Below, piece after piece: positions 55,037-64,000 of a stretch of DNA of 64,000 nucleotides. A model generated the notes under the pieces. That model was given only the letters and a program-made list of their open reading frames with translations, was not told the DNA's origin and did not search any database. This DNA comes from Paramoeba atlantica. Lineage: Eukaryota; Discosea. The position numbers and the translations under genes were made by a program. Each line of letters opens with the position of its first letter. Position 1 is the first letter of the stretch. The DNA lies in NCBI GenBank assembly GCA_977017575.1, contig CDRNVI010000053.1:434001-498000 (forward strand), given 5' to 3'.

Positions 55037-57208
55037 ATGACTTCATCTGACGCAGGTATTTACGATGAATCAAGTGAGATCGCCTCTTTGCCTGCGAGAT
55101 TTATCATTAAGTCCAAGAGAAGAGGACAATCCATATCTTGCAAGCGTCACGTTTTAGTCAAGCCTGAAGGGGGCGGACCTTTACATGCGCTTTTACGTGG
55201 CGCAAGGAAGGGGGAAACACTCCAGATAGATACTTTACCGGAATGCTTCTTACAGGAATCTTCGTCACCCGATTGTTCCAATGAAGGTGTGGATGCAGAA
55301 AATAAAGCATTCGAAGTGGAAGTCTGCGATAGGTTTACGCAGTATGACGTAAGTGCAGGTAATAGCGATTTTTTCGTTAAAGAAATATTATCGTCCAGCA
55401 AAGACGTTGATTTATTTACCCCAGATTTTGAAAGTAAGGTAGCCGTGGACATTAATGAGGTGATAGATCTCGATTCCTTTTTTCAGCAATTAAGCGAGCA
55501 CGAAAACAATTTTCAAGAAGTGGAGATTGGAGATGGACGACTTTCACGGCACTTTGAAGACGCAATTTGCTCAATGAAATCAAACGAAGTGGCTTTATTT
55601 ATGTTTCCTTCTTTGCTTTCCGATGCAAAAGAAAATTCGCAACCTCCATCCGAAAAATACTACCGCTTTGAGCTTCGTTCTCATTCAAGAGTGTGTGCCT
55701 TACATTTAGATGATGCAGAAAATATTAGGCACGCTGAGCAAAGAAAAATTGAAGGCAATACTTTATTGAAGAAAGATAATTTGCCTTTGGCTGAGAAAAA
55801 ATATCTCCGAGGCCTTGAATTTGTCGCTCAAATAGGCAAAAAAGGTTTAAATTTCTTGTTGAAGAAACTTTCTACCACAATATCTTTGTATAATAATCTT
55901 TCTTTGGTCTACCTGCGTCAACATAATTGGCACAAAGTAGTCGATGCCAGTTCAAAATCAATAGCTCTAAATTCCAAACCGAACGAAAACACCAAGGCAT
56001 ACCTCCGAAGAGGGGTCGCATACCGTTTTCTTATAGAATTCACCAACTCTAGACGGGACTTCGAAATGATTCTTTCATGTGATCCGAATGACACCGAGGC
56101 ATTGCATCAAATGAAGACTTTACAGGAAACGTTGCACAATCATGAGACGTATGAGAAGCGTGTATATCGAAAAGCCTTTGCGAAAGGCTTTGATTACGAC
56201 GATGTACGCTATCAAGGATATGTCTGCTCTTGGAGTAGATCAAAGGGTTGTGGAAGAATTCGTCACGTTGAGACTAAAAACGAGTATTTTGTACATTTTA
56301 CTGATGTACGTACCTGCCGTGATCCCGCTCAGCTCTATGTCGGCGAGCGGCTGGAATTTCAACCAATAAAAACAGAAGAAAGACTGAGAGCAGGAGATGT
56401 CACGTTGCCTGGTGGTATTCGAATTCCGAAAGTAGAGGAATTTTCCAAAGAGATGGATCCGCAGAAACAAGTGGAACAGAGCATCAAGAAAGCCCTTTGG
56501 GAAGCTGAGCTCGAAAAGAATACTTCAGAATTTGGCCTGGGGTCGGTTTCCTCCGAATCAAATAGACACTTTACATATGGAACATGCAAAGAGTGGAACC
56601 TAGATCGAGGATTTGGTGTTATCACTAATGATAAAATTGAATCTACAGAGTATTTCGTTCATTGTAGAGATATTTTGAGTTGTCTAAAACCTCGTAAGGC
56701 TTTATTTGTTGGCGAAAAGGTGCGTTTTGAAGTAGACGAAACGGAAATTGGACGACGCCGAAAACGTGCCATTCGGGTTACTTCGCCTAATGGGCAAGAA
56801 TGTAGCGGTATCGAATGTCTTTCACAAGAAGAGCAAGAAAGATCGATTCAAGGAGGACGAAAACTCCAGAAGCCTTCTCGATCGAATGAAGAAACAGGTC
56901 TACTACAGCGAAGACATACGGGAAAGTGTATAAAATGGATTTACGAACGGGGCTTCGGTTTCGTAGAGTCGTACGACACTGAAGTGGAGTATTTTGTGCA
57001 CGCAACTTGCTTGGAAAAATGCAATGGAAAAATCAAAGCTTTGCGCATAGACGAAGAAGTTGAATTTGATGTAGAAACAAAAAATGGAAGACAGCGCGCC
57101 ACAGCCGTAACCGCCATTGGGGGATCTCCTGTTTCAGGATTACAAGAAATTCCAGATGCAGATGCTCCTATGGAAGCTAAAATTGTTCAAAATGAAAGTA
57201 TTGAGTGA
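55037..57208 (+). CDS. FKBP-like/TPR protein fused to three cold-shock domains
   Basis: A 723-residue protein. Residues 10-215 hold degenerate FKBP-like domains (VLVKPEGGGPLHALLRGARKG; FEDAICSMKSNEVALFMF). Residues 230-365 are a TPR block (HAEQRKIEGNTLLKKDN, KAYLRRGVAYRF). Three cold-shock-type OB folds follow: GYVCSWSRSKGCGRI..EYFVHF (about 391), GTCKEWNLDRGFGVI..EYFVHC (about 512) and GKCIKWIYERGFGFV..EYFVHA (about 626). The G-x3-W-x3-RGFGFI and EYFVH motifs are the RNP-like RNA contacts of CSDs, as in kinetoplastid RBP16. The FKBP-TPR part is paralogous to the next gene. An RNA-binding co-chaperone role is inferred. The ATG at 54968 is an alternative start. Confidence 0.88.
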   Translation: MTSSDAGIYDESSEIASLPARFIIKSKRRGQSISCKRHVLVKPEGGGPLHALLRGARKGETLQIDTLPECFLQESSSPDCSNEGVDAENKAFEVEVCDRFTQYDVSAGNSDFFVKEILSSSKDVDLFTPDFESKVAVDINEVIDLDSFFQQLSEHENNFQEVEIGDGRLSRHFEDAICSMKSNEVALFMFPSLLSDAKENSQPPSEKYYRFELRSHSRVCALHLDDAENIRHAEQRKIEGNTLLKKDNLPLAEKKYLRGLEFVAQIGKKGLNFLLKKLSTTISLYNNLSLVYLRQHNWHKVVDASSKSIALNSKPNENTKAYLRRGVAYRFLIEFTNSRRDFEMILSCDPNDTEALHQMKTLQETLHNHETYEKRVYRKAFAKGFDYDDVRYQGYVCSWSRSKGCGRIRHVETKNEYFVHFTDVRTCRDPAQLYVGERLEFQPIKTEERLRAGDVTLPGGIRIPKVEEFSKEMDPQKQVEQSIKKALWEAELEKNTSEFGLGSVSSESNRHFTYGTCKEWNLDRGFGVITNDKIESTEYFVHCRDILSCLKPRKALFVGEKVRFEVDETEIGRRRKRAIRVTSPNGQECSGIECLSQEEQERSIQGGRKLQKPSRSNEETGLLQRRHTGKCIKWIYERGFGFVESYDTEVEYFVHATCLEKCNGKIKALRIDEEVEFDVETKNGRQRATAVTAIGGSPVSGLQEIPDADAPMEAKIVQNESIE

Positions 57209-57544
57209 AAGTCTACTTTTAATCTTTTTATTCTGTACTTTCTTAGATATCTTTTTTCAACACGTACAATACTATAACTCTTCTTCTGCAATGCGTGTAT
57301 TATAGTTCTATCTATTCTTGTTTGTAGTTTCGTTTTCTCCTAATATTTGTTTTCTGCTACGTGAATTTCTTTTCAAAAATACGACACACGTATCATGCAG
57401 TGTGCAGCTCAGACGTTATCTCTCCTTTTGCTCTTAGCAATCACTGGAAATTAATGTATCCATAACTCCAGTAAGATACAGTAAGCATAAAATACGAATT
57501 TGTACAAATAATACATATCCCTCCTTTTCTGTTTTTGAACTGTC
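57209..57544. other. Intergenic spacer
   Basis: 336 bp, T-rich, with candidate acceptor tract CCTCCTTTTCTGTTTTTG just before the next ATG (no AG in the last 18 bases). No gene seen. Confidence 0.4.
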
Positions 57545-58801
57545 ATGCCCGAATTTGACAGTAGCACAGACGATTATGATGAAAACATAAACTACGGCGA
57601 TGCGAAGGATGAGACTATTCCTAAAATTGGAGTTCAGATGGACTTAGCACAAAGTGAGGGACATGTTCAAAAGACATTACTTGAAATTGGTGAAGGCAAG
57701 GCAATTGGATCTTCACGCGCCGTAGTTCGACTCCTGTACAGTGCACAAGATGCAGATTCATGCTGTGAGTCAGAGTTTGAAGGTTTTTCCGACTACAATA
57801 AACCACTCTCGGTTGAGTTGTGGAAGGACGAGGAGTCAGATTTTCCTAGGGGTTTTACCATGGCCCTTCGAAGCATGAAGAAGAAGGAAAAGGCCGCGTT
57901 TCTTGTATCCCCGAAATACGCTTATGGGGACAAAGGTTACAAATCTCTCCCCTCTGGTCACAGAGTTAAATATGAGATTGAAATTGTTTCATGGGCTCCG
58001 ATTGAAGACGTCAGTAAGGAGCGCGACAACTCAGTTATTAAGCAACAAATCGAAGAAGGCGATACTACCTCCTACTATACTCCGGAATATGAAACTCTAG
58101 TCACGGTAGATATTCTTGGGCATAAAGGCAAAGACAAAGTAATGGATAAACAAAACATTTCAATTCAAATCGGTAATGAAGAATTGTCGGACAATTTAGA
58201 ACGAGCTATTTCTCGCATGAAGAAAGGAGAAAGATCTGAAGTAACGATCAGCGACGTGACAGGCCCTGTAGAAGTATATGAAATCAAGCTGCACAACTTT
58301 AAACGAGTTGATCCATGGGCGGCGAAAGGACCAGAAAAAACAGAGGAGGCAAGACAGCGCAAAGACGATGGCAATAAACTTTGGAGGGAAAACAAACTTG
58401 TGAGAGCAGCACAGAAATATAAACGAGGGCTTGAGTTTCTCACCAGTGAATATGGGTTAAACGATGCAGAACTTTCTGCATTCAAAGATCTCAAGGTTCA
58501 GCTGCACAATAATTACGCACTGGTTTGTGAGAAACAATATCTGTGGAAAGAAGTTGTCGAACACTGTACGGGTTCATTGCAACAATGTAATGATGCGCAG
58601 ATTAACACCAAAGCTTATTTAAGACGAGGTGTTGCGAATCGTCACCTTGGGAATTTTTGCGATGCACATCGCGATCTTGAGAAAATCCGTGGTTCAAAAA
58701 GCGCGGCGAGCAATGTCAACGCAGAGCTTCAGATCCTGAATGCGCTGGAAAAGGCACAATACGAAAAAGAAAAAGTTCTCTACGGAAGAATGTTTATGTA
58801 G
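57545..58801 (+). CDS. FKBP-TPR immunophilin co-chaperone
   Basis: A 418-residue protein of the FKBP51/52 type. The first FKBP domain (about residues 35-150) ends with FTMALRSMKKKEKAAFLVSP, KYAYGDKGYKSLPSGHRVKYEIE. The second, more degenerate domain covers about 165-265 (LERAISRMKKGERSEVTI). A three-unit TPR follows (RQRKDDGNKLWRENKLVRAAQKY, KAYLRRGVANRHLGNFCDA), which in homologues binds the Hsp90 MEEVD tail. The aromatic floor residue of active FKBPs (GW) is GF here, so prolyl isomerase activity may be reduced. It is the tandem paralogue of the upstream FKBP/TPR/cold-shock gene, which shares KAYLRRGVA and ERGLEF-type TPR motifs. Confidence 0.9.
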   Translation: MPEFDSSTDDYDENINYGDAKDETIPKIGVQMDLAQSEGHVQKTLLEIGEGKAIGSSRAVVRLLYSAQDADSCCESEFEGFSDYNKPLSVELWKDEESDFPRGFTMALRSMKKKEKAAFLVSPKYAYGDKGYKSLPSGHRVKYEIEIVSWAPIEDVSKERDNSVIKQQIEEGDTTSYYTPEYETLVTVDILGHKGKDKVMDKQNISIQIGNEELSDNLERAISRMKKGERSEVTISDVTGPVEVYEIKLHNFKRVDPWAAKGPEKTEEARQRKDDGNKLWRENKLVRAAQKYKRGLEFLTSEYGLNDAELSAFKDLKVQLHNNYALVCEKQYLWKEVVEHCTGSLQQCNDAQINTKAYLRRGVANRHLGNFCDAHRDLEKIRGSKSAASNVNAELQILNALEKAQYEKEKVLYGRMFM

Positions 58802-59354
58802 GTTTTGTCCGTAAATACTGCAAAATCATATTCCACTACAATGTGACTGCAAAGATACTACATTGTAAGGATAGAGCTGATTATTTGCATTCTGTTGCGA
58901 GTTTTTTTCTAGGTTCTAAACGGTCGTCAAATTCTACAAGATTTGGCCAGAGCATATCAACGCATTAAAGGTATTATTCGATCTAAATGCTTCTAAGCAT
59001 TTATTTGTTTCATTGTTCAGTTCAATGTCCAGGGTGATATGAGATAAAAAATCTTACGCTGTATATGCATGCAGGTACAAATGCATCATGTATAAATGTA
59101 TTTATAAGCTTGTGTGACGCATACAAATAATACAGTAGGAAGTAGTCCATGTACGTTTGTCCATATAGTACATGGATGTATATGGATAAATGCGAGCATG
59201 TTATACTCGAAATTCTGGCCATGTGTATGACCGCAATGGTGTACTTCTAACATGTGTTCTAACATGCACCCTTCTAGCACGTGTTCTATATACATCCTAC
59301 ATCTGCATTAATGTACTTATGTATGCGTGTACCTACGCGGTCCAATAGTGTTGC
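58802..59354. other. Intergenic spacer with CATGTGTTCT repeats
   Basis: 553 bp rich in TGTA/TACA words. Around 59243-59295 related segments recur: TTCTAACATGTG, TTCTAACATGCA and TTCTAGCACGTG. No gene or RNA fold is supported. Confidence 0.45.
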
Positions 59355-60947
59355 ATGAACTTCATACTACTTTGTTGTAACGCTTTTGCGTACGTCGAAA
59401 TACACTGCGTACACAGCCATGATTCGGTACTGCGACCAAGATGTTTTCCTCTAGCGTATAATCAAACGGATGAGTCGTGCGTTCCATGCTCATCGAATGA
59501 CAGTTGTGTAAGATATTTTCTTATGTGTGAAGCAGGGAGGTGTGTTCCTACGATACCAATGGCGCAATATGTGAGCAGTTCGTGGATGATTCTGATGCTC
59601 TTGCTTTTTTTGCTTTGCATAAGTTCTGAAATTCATAAATTTCCTTTGGAATATACCTCACTAGCATGCTTCTTATTTGTTGGTTATCCACTTTGTAATG
59701 CTGTCTCATTGATGTTGTGTCTTCTTTTGGGACGAGCTTCTTACGTACTTATCAATTTATGGAGAATCAACAGACAGTGTCTCCAAGATACAAAGCCCAT
59801 TCTTTCTTGGGATGTTGCCTTGCTTTTTTTACCAAGTCTTCTTTCATCGACTGCACTTGGTTGGTATCTTTCCCATGTATTGCCACATGGCATTCATTAT
59901 AGCTTCGTTGCTTTGGCCTCCCTCATTGTCAGCTGGAACCATTTGAAATCTGATTCGCGTCAAAGTATTAGTGATTACAATGCTACTACGTGCCATTACT
60001 CCGTCTACACGAATTATTCGCTGGAAGATGGAATCTCTAATAGTAGAAATAGTAATCAAACCACAGATACACAGGCAAGTGATGCAGAGCTAAGAACTCA
60101 CTGTAATAACGAATTATCGCATACGATACGCTTTTCACCCACCGCGGCACGAGCACCGAGTACGTGCATTTCACATCGCAAACATTTTTATAATAATTCA
60201 TCGGCGGAAGGAGAGAATCGGGGATTTCTTTTGGATGAAGGGATTCACCAAGAAATTCCTTGTTGTGAAAAGCATGACACACGGAGTCAAATTCCGTGTA
60301 TATGGGTGACTATGGGAGTTTACGGCGTCATATGCAGTGGATTCTTCTTTTTGACACTTTATCTTTCCCGCAAAGCACACTTGGTGACATGCGGGAGCTC
60401 AAAATACTGGAGCTTGACGTATTTGGGCTGGAATACATTGACAGTAATTTCTTTTCTTCTAGGAATGTGGTACTATCGAACTAGGCCGGCGAATTCGGGC
60501 TTGGTGTGGAATAGAAGCGCATGTTTCTACTATCCCACATTAGCTTCGTGTGTGGGAACCAACGTAATCTGTTTGGGCGTAGATCCCGGACGAATTGTTG
60601 ATCCCCTTCTTAGTGCAATGGGTTTTATGTTTGCCCCCAAAGGTACAGTTACCCTGTGCACTATCACTATTTTGAGTTTGAATCTCTGCTTCTTCATATT
60701 TAACGATGGTGCATCACCTACTCTAGCTATTTCCATTGTTCTCATTGGTTTTTGTGGGACTTGGTTACACAGAAAGCTTCCCCCAACAGCTTTTGTTGAA
60801 AGCATACAGCTTACTGTAACGCGAAAGTTAGGTTACATTTCTGTTATTGCCTCTTGCTTGTGGATCAGTCTAATGGGTATTTCTTTTGCAATTGAAGAGT
60901 GGCGTAAGAATTTTCTTTTTCAACTCCTACCTCTATGTGGACCTTAA
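59355..60947 (+). CDS. TauE/SafE-family membrane transporter
   Basis: A 530-residue multipass protein with the layout of eukaryotic TauE/SafE (DUF81) proteins. After a signal-like N-terminus, a cysteine-rich luminal segment (CVPCSSNDSCVRY, CEAGRCVP) precedes about ten membrane helices in two blocks. Diagnostic parts are ASYVLINLWRINRQC, ILSWDVALLFLPSLLSS and, in the second half, CLGVDPGRIVDPLLSAMGF. Blocks are separated by about 120 polar residues with N-glycosylation sequons. Bacterial members export sulfite and organosulfonates; substrates in protists are unknown. The usual GxGGG loop is altered to GVDPGR here. The ATG at 59355 gives the full signal sequence. Confidence 0.82.
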   Translation: MNFILLCCNAFAYVEIHCVHSHDSVLRPRCFPLAYNQTDESCVPCSSNDSCVRYFLMCEAGRCVPTIPMAQYVSSSWMILMLLLFLLCISSEIHKFPLEYTSLACFLFVGYPLCNAVSLMLCLLLGRASYVLINLWRINRQCLQDTKPILSWDVALLFLPSLLSSTALGWYLSHVLPHGIHYSFVALASLIVSWNHLKSDSRQSISDYNATTCHYSVYTNYSLEDGISNSRNSNQTTDTQASDAELRTHCNNELSHTIRFSPTAARAPSTCISHRKHFYNNSSAEGENRGFLLDEGIHQEIPCCEKHDTRSQIPCIWVTMGVYGVICSGFFFLTLYLSRKAHLVTCGSSKYWSLTYLGWNTLTVISFLLGMWYYRTRPANSGLVWNRSACFYYPTLASCVGTNVICLGVDPGRIVDPLLSAMGFMFAPKGTVTLCTITILSLNLCFFIFNDGASPTLAISIVLIGFCGTWLHRKLPPTAFVESIQLTVTRKLGYISVIASCLWISLMGISFAIEEWRKNFLFQLLPLCGP

Positions 60948-61274
60948 ATGCAGATCAACGATCCTGCAAAGTGCTGCTTTCTGCCGGCATGTAATGAACG
61001 TCGCACACGAGTTCGATATGAAATATTCAACGCGTGTCCGTACATGTCCTTAGTAATGTGCTTTAAATGTGCATGTGTGAAAGTAAAAAGGAGACTAGCC
61101 TGAAGGTAAACATACATATGCCGTATACTCGGCGGTTTATATGCTCGACAAGACATGCCCAACGGGAACCGCCAAATTCAAGTTTTAAGACGCTCCGTAT
61201 TTAACTTAATTGTCTACTAGAATATGCTGTATTTCTTTGTTTATTTGTTGTTCTTTGTCTATTTGTTTCATTAA
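60948..61274. other. Intergenic spacer
   Basis: 327 bp without a recognised gene. A T-rich segment TTCTTTGTCTATTTGTTTC (about 61251-61270) lies just before the next ATG. Confidence 0.4.
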
Positions 61275-63005
61275 ATGGCAAGTTCAGTTAAGGCCATCGC
61301 ATCTGGAGTTCCCACTTTGCCCCATGACCCCACGCGACGTATTCTCAAGTATCTCCCACCTCCTCGGAGGCCTTGGCATCCATCAACGTTCCGCAGAGAA
61401 AATGTCACGCAAGAGCAGCTTCAAATTGAGTGGAGTAAAAGCCGAACCCGCCATGGACCAGGATACATCAACAGTGGGTATTCCACAGCGAAAGAGCATG
61501 TCTTTGATGATTACTCAACCCCTCCCACTCCGATACATGAACTTGTGAAATTCATGCCGGACATTCGTGTTCCAGGTCTGCACAGCACTCCAGAAAGTCT
61601 CATGCATGTTCGCAATGGACATCGTGTTACACATGATTTGATTCATTCGTACGACGGCTTTGTCTCTGGTCACAAAAAGTATGGTCCTAAAGGAGAGCGT
61701 GACCCTCAACTTATCGATCATGATAACATCAGTCCTATGGACGAAGGTTTTCACGGGATTCACCCCTCCGTTTTTGGATCACGCGCGCGCATTTACCGAT
61801 ATCTACGCCGTCCTCCATATTCAGAAGAGCGAATGTACTACCGACGTTACGTTGCACCGTTTCCGGCTCCCCCTTCTGAGCGTCGAATGCAGCAAGAAAT
61901 TATTCGCCTCTGTGACGAAGAAAAGAATCTTGAAGCTGCATGTGCGACTTATCGCCTTTTGGTCCATCGTCCAACTGCAGAGGTCGTGACGGCAATGTTG
62001 AAGTGTTGTGGGTACTGGGGGTTGCTTAGCGACGCGGCAGCACTTTATTTGGATGTGTCTGGCACAGATCGCAAGATGGCACGGGAGACCTCTGTCTTGA
62101 GTGCATATTTGGATGTTGCTCTTCAAGTTAATCACCCGCAGCATGTGCTTACTGTACTCGGCATAGTGCATGGAACAAAGACTGATAATTTTCGTTACCG
62201 AGAAGTTCCTAGTACCATCAAATACGAACTAGGACGTCGAGCTTTGGTATGGATGTTGACTAAGTCTTACCCACATGCTCGCACGGTCTACAAATGGCTT
62301 TACGATCAAAAACTATTGAACTACGACGTAGAAGAAGTCGCTGGAAACAAGATAGGCGAGTTACTAACCGAAGTTATGACGAGATCTGAAACCTCCGAGA
62401 GCGACAATGACTCAGTTGCAGAAAGTATAACTGACCTGCTCTCCGAAAATAATTTAGTTGTACAGCAAAAGATATCTCAGAAAATTCTTTTGCTTGTCAC
62501 ACAAATACACATGGAATATACATTTTGTCATGAGGGAACCTTCACTATCACATGGTTGGAGAGGGAATTCTTTCCTATCGATCTTCATGCCGTTGTTCGG
62601 CTATCACGTGATGTCGCTCGCGCGCAGCGATCTAATGCAACAGATATCGCTGTACACGAAGGGGAGGAAGTTTCAGATGTAGATATTGCATATTCAGTTC
62701 ACAAAATTCTACTGCTCCTCTCTCCTGATCTTCGTCGGCCTTCCCAAAGCAGTTTGCTTCCCTATCTACACAAATCGAAACCTTCTCGCCACAACCCGAA
62801 TGTACGAGTGGTACCCGCAGCGGAAGAGCTGCAACACCGTGGATTATTACCTTTCCAAGCCGGTTATTCCTTTTATCATGATAAGAATGGTGCGGTGCGA
62901 ACGGTAACAGAATCTTACCCAATACTTGATAGTACCAATGTGGCCCAAATGTATCACGGTCGTGACGCCGTGCAGAGATACGCGAAGCCGGAAACTTGGT
63001 TTTGA
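61275..63005 (+). CDS. Mitochondrial PPR-like protein, possible mitoribosome component
   Basis: Unnamed 576-residue protein. The first 70 residues are basic and Pro-rich (PHDPTRRILKYLPPPRRPW), compatible with mitochondrial import and with the extended tails of mitoribosomal proteins. Residues 200-320 show helical hairpins of PPR type (LEAACATYRLLVHRPTAEVVTAMLKCCG, YWGLLSDAAALYLDV, LSAYLDVALQVNHPQHVLTVLG). The C-terminal third has acidic segments and ends RYAKPETWF. Codon use is more GC-rich and uniform than in neighbours, suggesting fair expression. Kinetoplastid mitoribosomes contain many such PPR proteins; the exact subunit is not identified. Confidence 0.72.
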   Translation: MASSVKAIASGVPTLPHDPTRRILKYLPPPRRPWHPSTFRRENVTQEQLQIEWSKSRTRHGPGYINSGYSTAKEHVFDDYSTPPTPIHELVKFMPDIRVPGLHSTPESLMHVRNGHRVTHDLIHSYDGFVSGHKKYGPKGERDPQLIDHDNISPMDEGFHGIHPSVFGSRARIYRYLRRPPYSEERMYYRRYVAPFPAPPSERRMQQEIIRLCDEEKNLEAACATYRLLVHRPTAEVVTAMLKCCGYWGLLSDAAALYLDVSGTDRKMARETSVLSAYLDVALQVNHPQHVLTVLGIVHGTKTDNFRYREVPSTIKYELGRRALVWMLTKSYPHARTVYKWLYDQKLLNYDVEEVAGNKIGELLTEVMTRSETSESDNDSVAESITDLLSENNLVVQQKISQKILLLVTQIHMEYTFCHEGTFTITWLEREFFPIDLHAVVRLSRDVARAQRSNATDIAVHEGEEVSDVDIAYSVHKILLLLSPDLRRPSQSSLLPYLHKSKPSRHNPNVRVVPAAEELQHRGLLPFQAGYSFYHDKNGAVRTVTESYPILDSTNVAQMYHGRDAVQRYAKPETWF

Positions 63006-63346
63006 TTTCTTTTGAAATTTATTTGAGTGGAAAGGCATTTTCAGGGAAATACCGCTATAATATCAAACGAATACAGATTACAGGACAACGATTTTTTATT
63101 GCATTGCAGCTTATGAACGTTGTACAGAAAGCTTATGTACGTTGTACAGAAAGTGTTTTTAGGAAAAAACACAAGATTCATGTAAACATGCATAGTGGTC
63201 CGGCGACCCGCAACACATTGAACAGAAAATATACTTCGAAAGTAGTGTATACGAACCAAGTATCTTTCGCTTGTCCCGATTTTCTAGTTTCAGAGTGTGC
63301 ACATTATTGCGGACATGTATTAAGTTATGCCTAGCTTGTAAGAGAA
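63006..63346. other. Intergenic spacer with 22-bp tandem repeat
   Basis: 341 bp. Adjacent copies TTATGAACGTTGTACAGAAA(GC) at 63111-63132 and TTATGTACGTTGTACAGAAA(GT) at 63133-63154 differ at two positions. No gene is supported. Confidence 0.6.
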
Positions 63347-64000
63347 ATGATTAATTATGTATTCAAAATATGGTCGCAAATAAGTGATAGTGAAGGGGCC
63401 GACCAGTTAACCGCAGACAAAGAACCTCTCACACTTGTGTTCGGCTCACAAACCGGAACTGCGGAATCTTACGTAGAAGTCTTGTGCAACGATGCAGACA
63501 CATTTGGTATTCCACATGAAAAAATTGATCCTGTACAATATGAGCCTAATCTGCTGCTGATGCGTTCCACCATAATATTTATTGTATCTACATATGGAGA
63601 AGGGCAACCTACAGATAATTTCTTCGAGTTGTTCGAACGTGTACGTATTCTAAAAGAAAAAGAATCCAACTCCCGGCTTCGTCACTTATCATATGCGATA
63701 TATGGAATTGGAGATTCAAATTATAGGCATTACAACCGAACAGCCAAAAATTTAGAATCATACCTCGAATCGTTGGGCGCGAAAGCGATTCTTCCATTGC
63801 GCCTTGGTGATACTCAGAATTCTTTAGAGGACGATTTTGAGGGCTGGAAATTTCGACTATGGGAAGTTTTATGCAACGTATACTGCGTCGTACCGCCGAA
63901 AAATTTTGAAGAAGTAAAGTTACCTAGTTTTTCTGTTGAACTTCAATACGAAGCTGCGGTTGCTGTTCGTCCTTTTCCGGCGATTCCCCGCTCGCTTGCA
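63347..64000 (+). CDS. NADPH-cytochrome P450 reductase-type diflavin enzyme, 3' truncated
   Basis: 218 codons are visible from the ATG at 63347; the frame is open to the window end. The flavodoxin (FMN) domain is complete: LVFGSQTGTAESY (phosphate loop), IVSTYGEGQPTDNFFELFE, YAIYGIGDSNYRHYN and LGDTQNSLEDDFEGW. The STYGEGxPTDN and LGD...LEDDFxxW patterns are those of cytochrome P450 reductases; Tah18/NDOR1 and methionine synthase reductase are alternatives. The FAD/NADPH part lies beyond the window. There is no N-terminal membrane anchor (the protein starts MINYVFKIWSQIS), unlike microsomal CPR, so it may be soluble. Confidence 0.87.
   Translation, partial: MINYVFKIWSQISDSEGADQLTADKEPLTLVFGSQTGTAESYVEVLCNDADTFGIPHEKIDPVQYEPNLLLMRSTIIFIVSTYGEGQPTDNFFELFERVRILKEKESNSRLRHLSYAIYGIGDSNYRHYNRTAKNLESYLESLGAKAILPLRLGDTQNSLEDDFEGWKFRLWEVLCNVYCVVPPKNFEEVKLPSFSVELQYEAAVAVRPFPAIPRSLA

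Noticed and set aside
22068-61010. Shared 14-bp word TCGCACACGAGTTC near 22070 and 60995
   Set aside because: One exact 14-mer pair is expected by chance in a window this size, and flanks do not align.

Overview
The window looks like nuclear DNA of a kinetoplastid protist. About 35 protein genes all lie on the + strand, head to tail, with 0.2-0.8 kb spacers and no visible introns. Many starts are preceded by a pyrimidine tract and an AG, the pattern of spliced-leader trans-splicing acceptors inside a polycistronic unit. Other pointers are helical-repeat (PPR-type) mitochondrial proteins, a protein-only RNase P, a dolichol-phosphate mannose synthase with its own C-terminal anchor, and a PDI ending in MEEL, which resembles the MDDL retention signal of trypanosome BiP. 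The AT-leaning base composition, compact spacing and divergent proteins fit an early branch (a prokinetoplastid such as Perkinsela) better than a trypanosomatid. That placement is inference.

Layout. 1-10.3 kb: a truncated unknown gene, a PPR-like/pseudouridine synthase fusion, a small TIM chaperone, a degenerate NYN protein, a cysteine-less thioredoxin-fold secretory protein and Sec13. 10.4-15.7 kb: three GC-rich, strand-skewed genes (an unknown membrane protein, an EGF-like secreted protein with long Gly-rich repeats, and phosphatidylserine synthase) interrupted by a normal-composition DPM1. 15.8-24.2 kb: Ran, an unknown mitochondrial-type protein, a PDK1-like kinase, a ubiquitin-fold protein, an unknown protein, ribosomal protein eL43, a C1orf43/NICE-3-like protein and the U6 phosphodiesterase USB1. 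24.3-40.3 kb: a multipass transporter, two unknown membrane proteins, a two-finger CCCH protein, PRORP, a large secreted protein, RPB7, a PCID2/Thp1 protein, an ERI1-like SAP-DEDDh exonuclease, a DUF1764 protein and ethanolamine-phosphate cytidylyltransferase. 40.6-47.1 kb: two tandem PDIs, one internally triplicated, and a skewed LYR-like/ApaG gene. 47.4-64 kb: Prp8, two tandem FKBP-TPR paralogues (one fused to three cold-shock domains), a TauE/SafE protein, a mitochondrial PPR-like protein and the start of a cytochrome P450 reductase-type diflavin enzyme.

Functional themes are the secretory pathway (Sec13, DPM1, PDIs, thioredoxin-fold protein), ER phospholipid synthesis (PSS, ECT), nuclear RNA metabolism (Prp8, USB1, RPB7, PCID2, Ran) and mitochondrial RNA/translation (PRORP, PUS-PPR fusion, PPR-like protein). 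Neighbours are not functionally grouped, as is usual for kinetoplastid gene arrays.

The most unusual signal is a set of four unrelated genes in which the + strand is strongly C-rich in the 5' part and flips to strongly G-rich in the 3' part, inside otherwise ordinary DNA. The switch is carried largely by synonymous sites and also reaches untranslated sequence.
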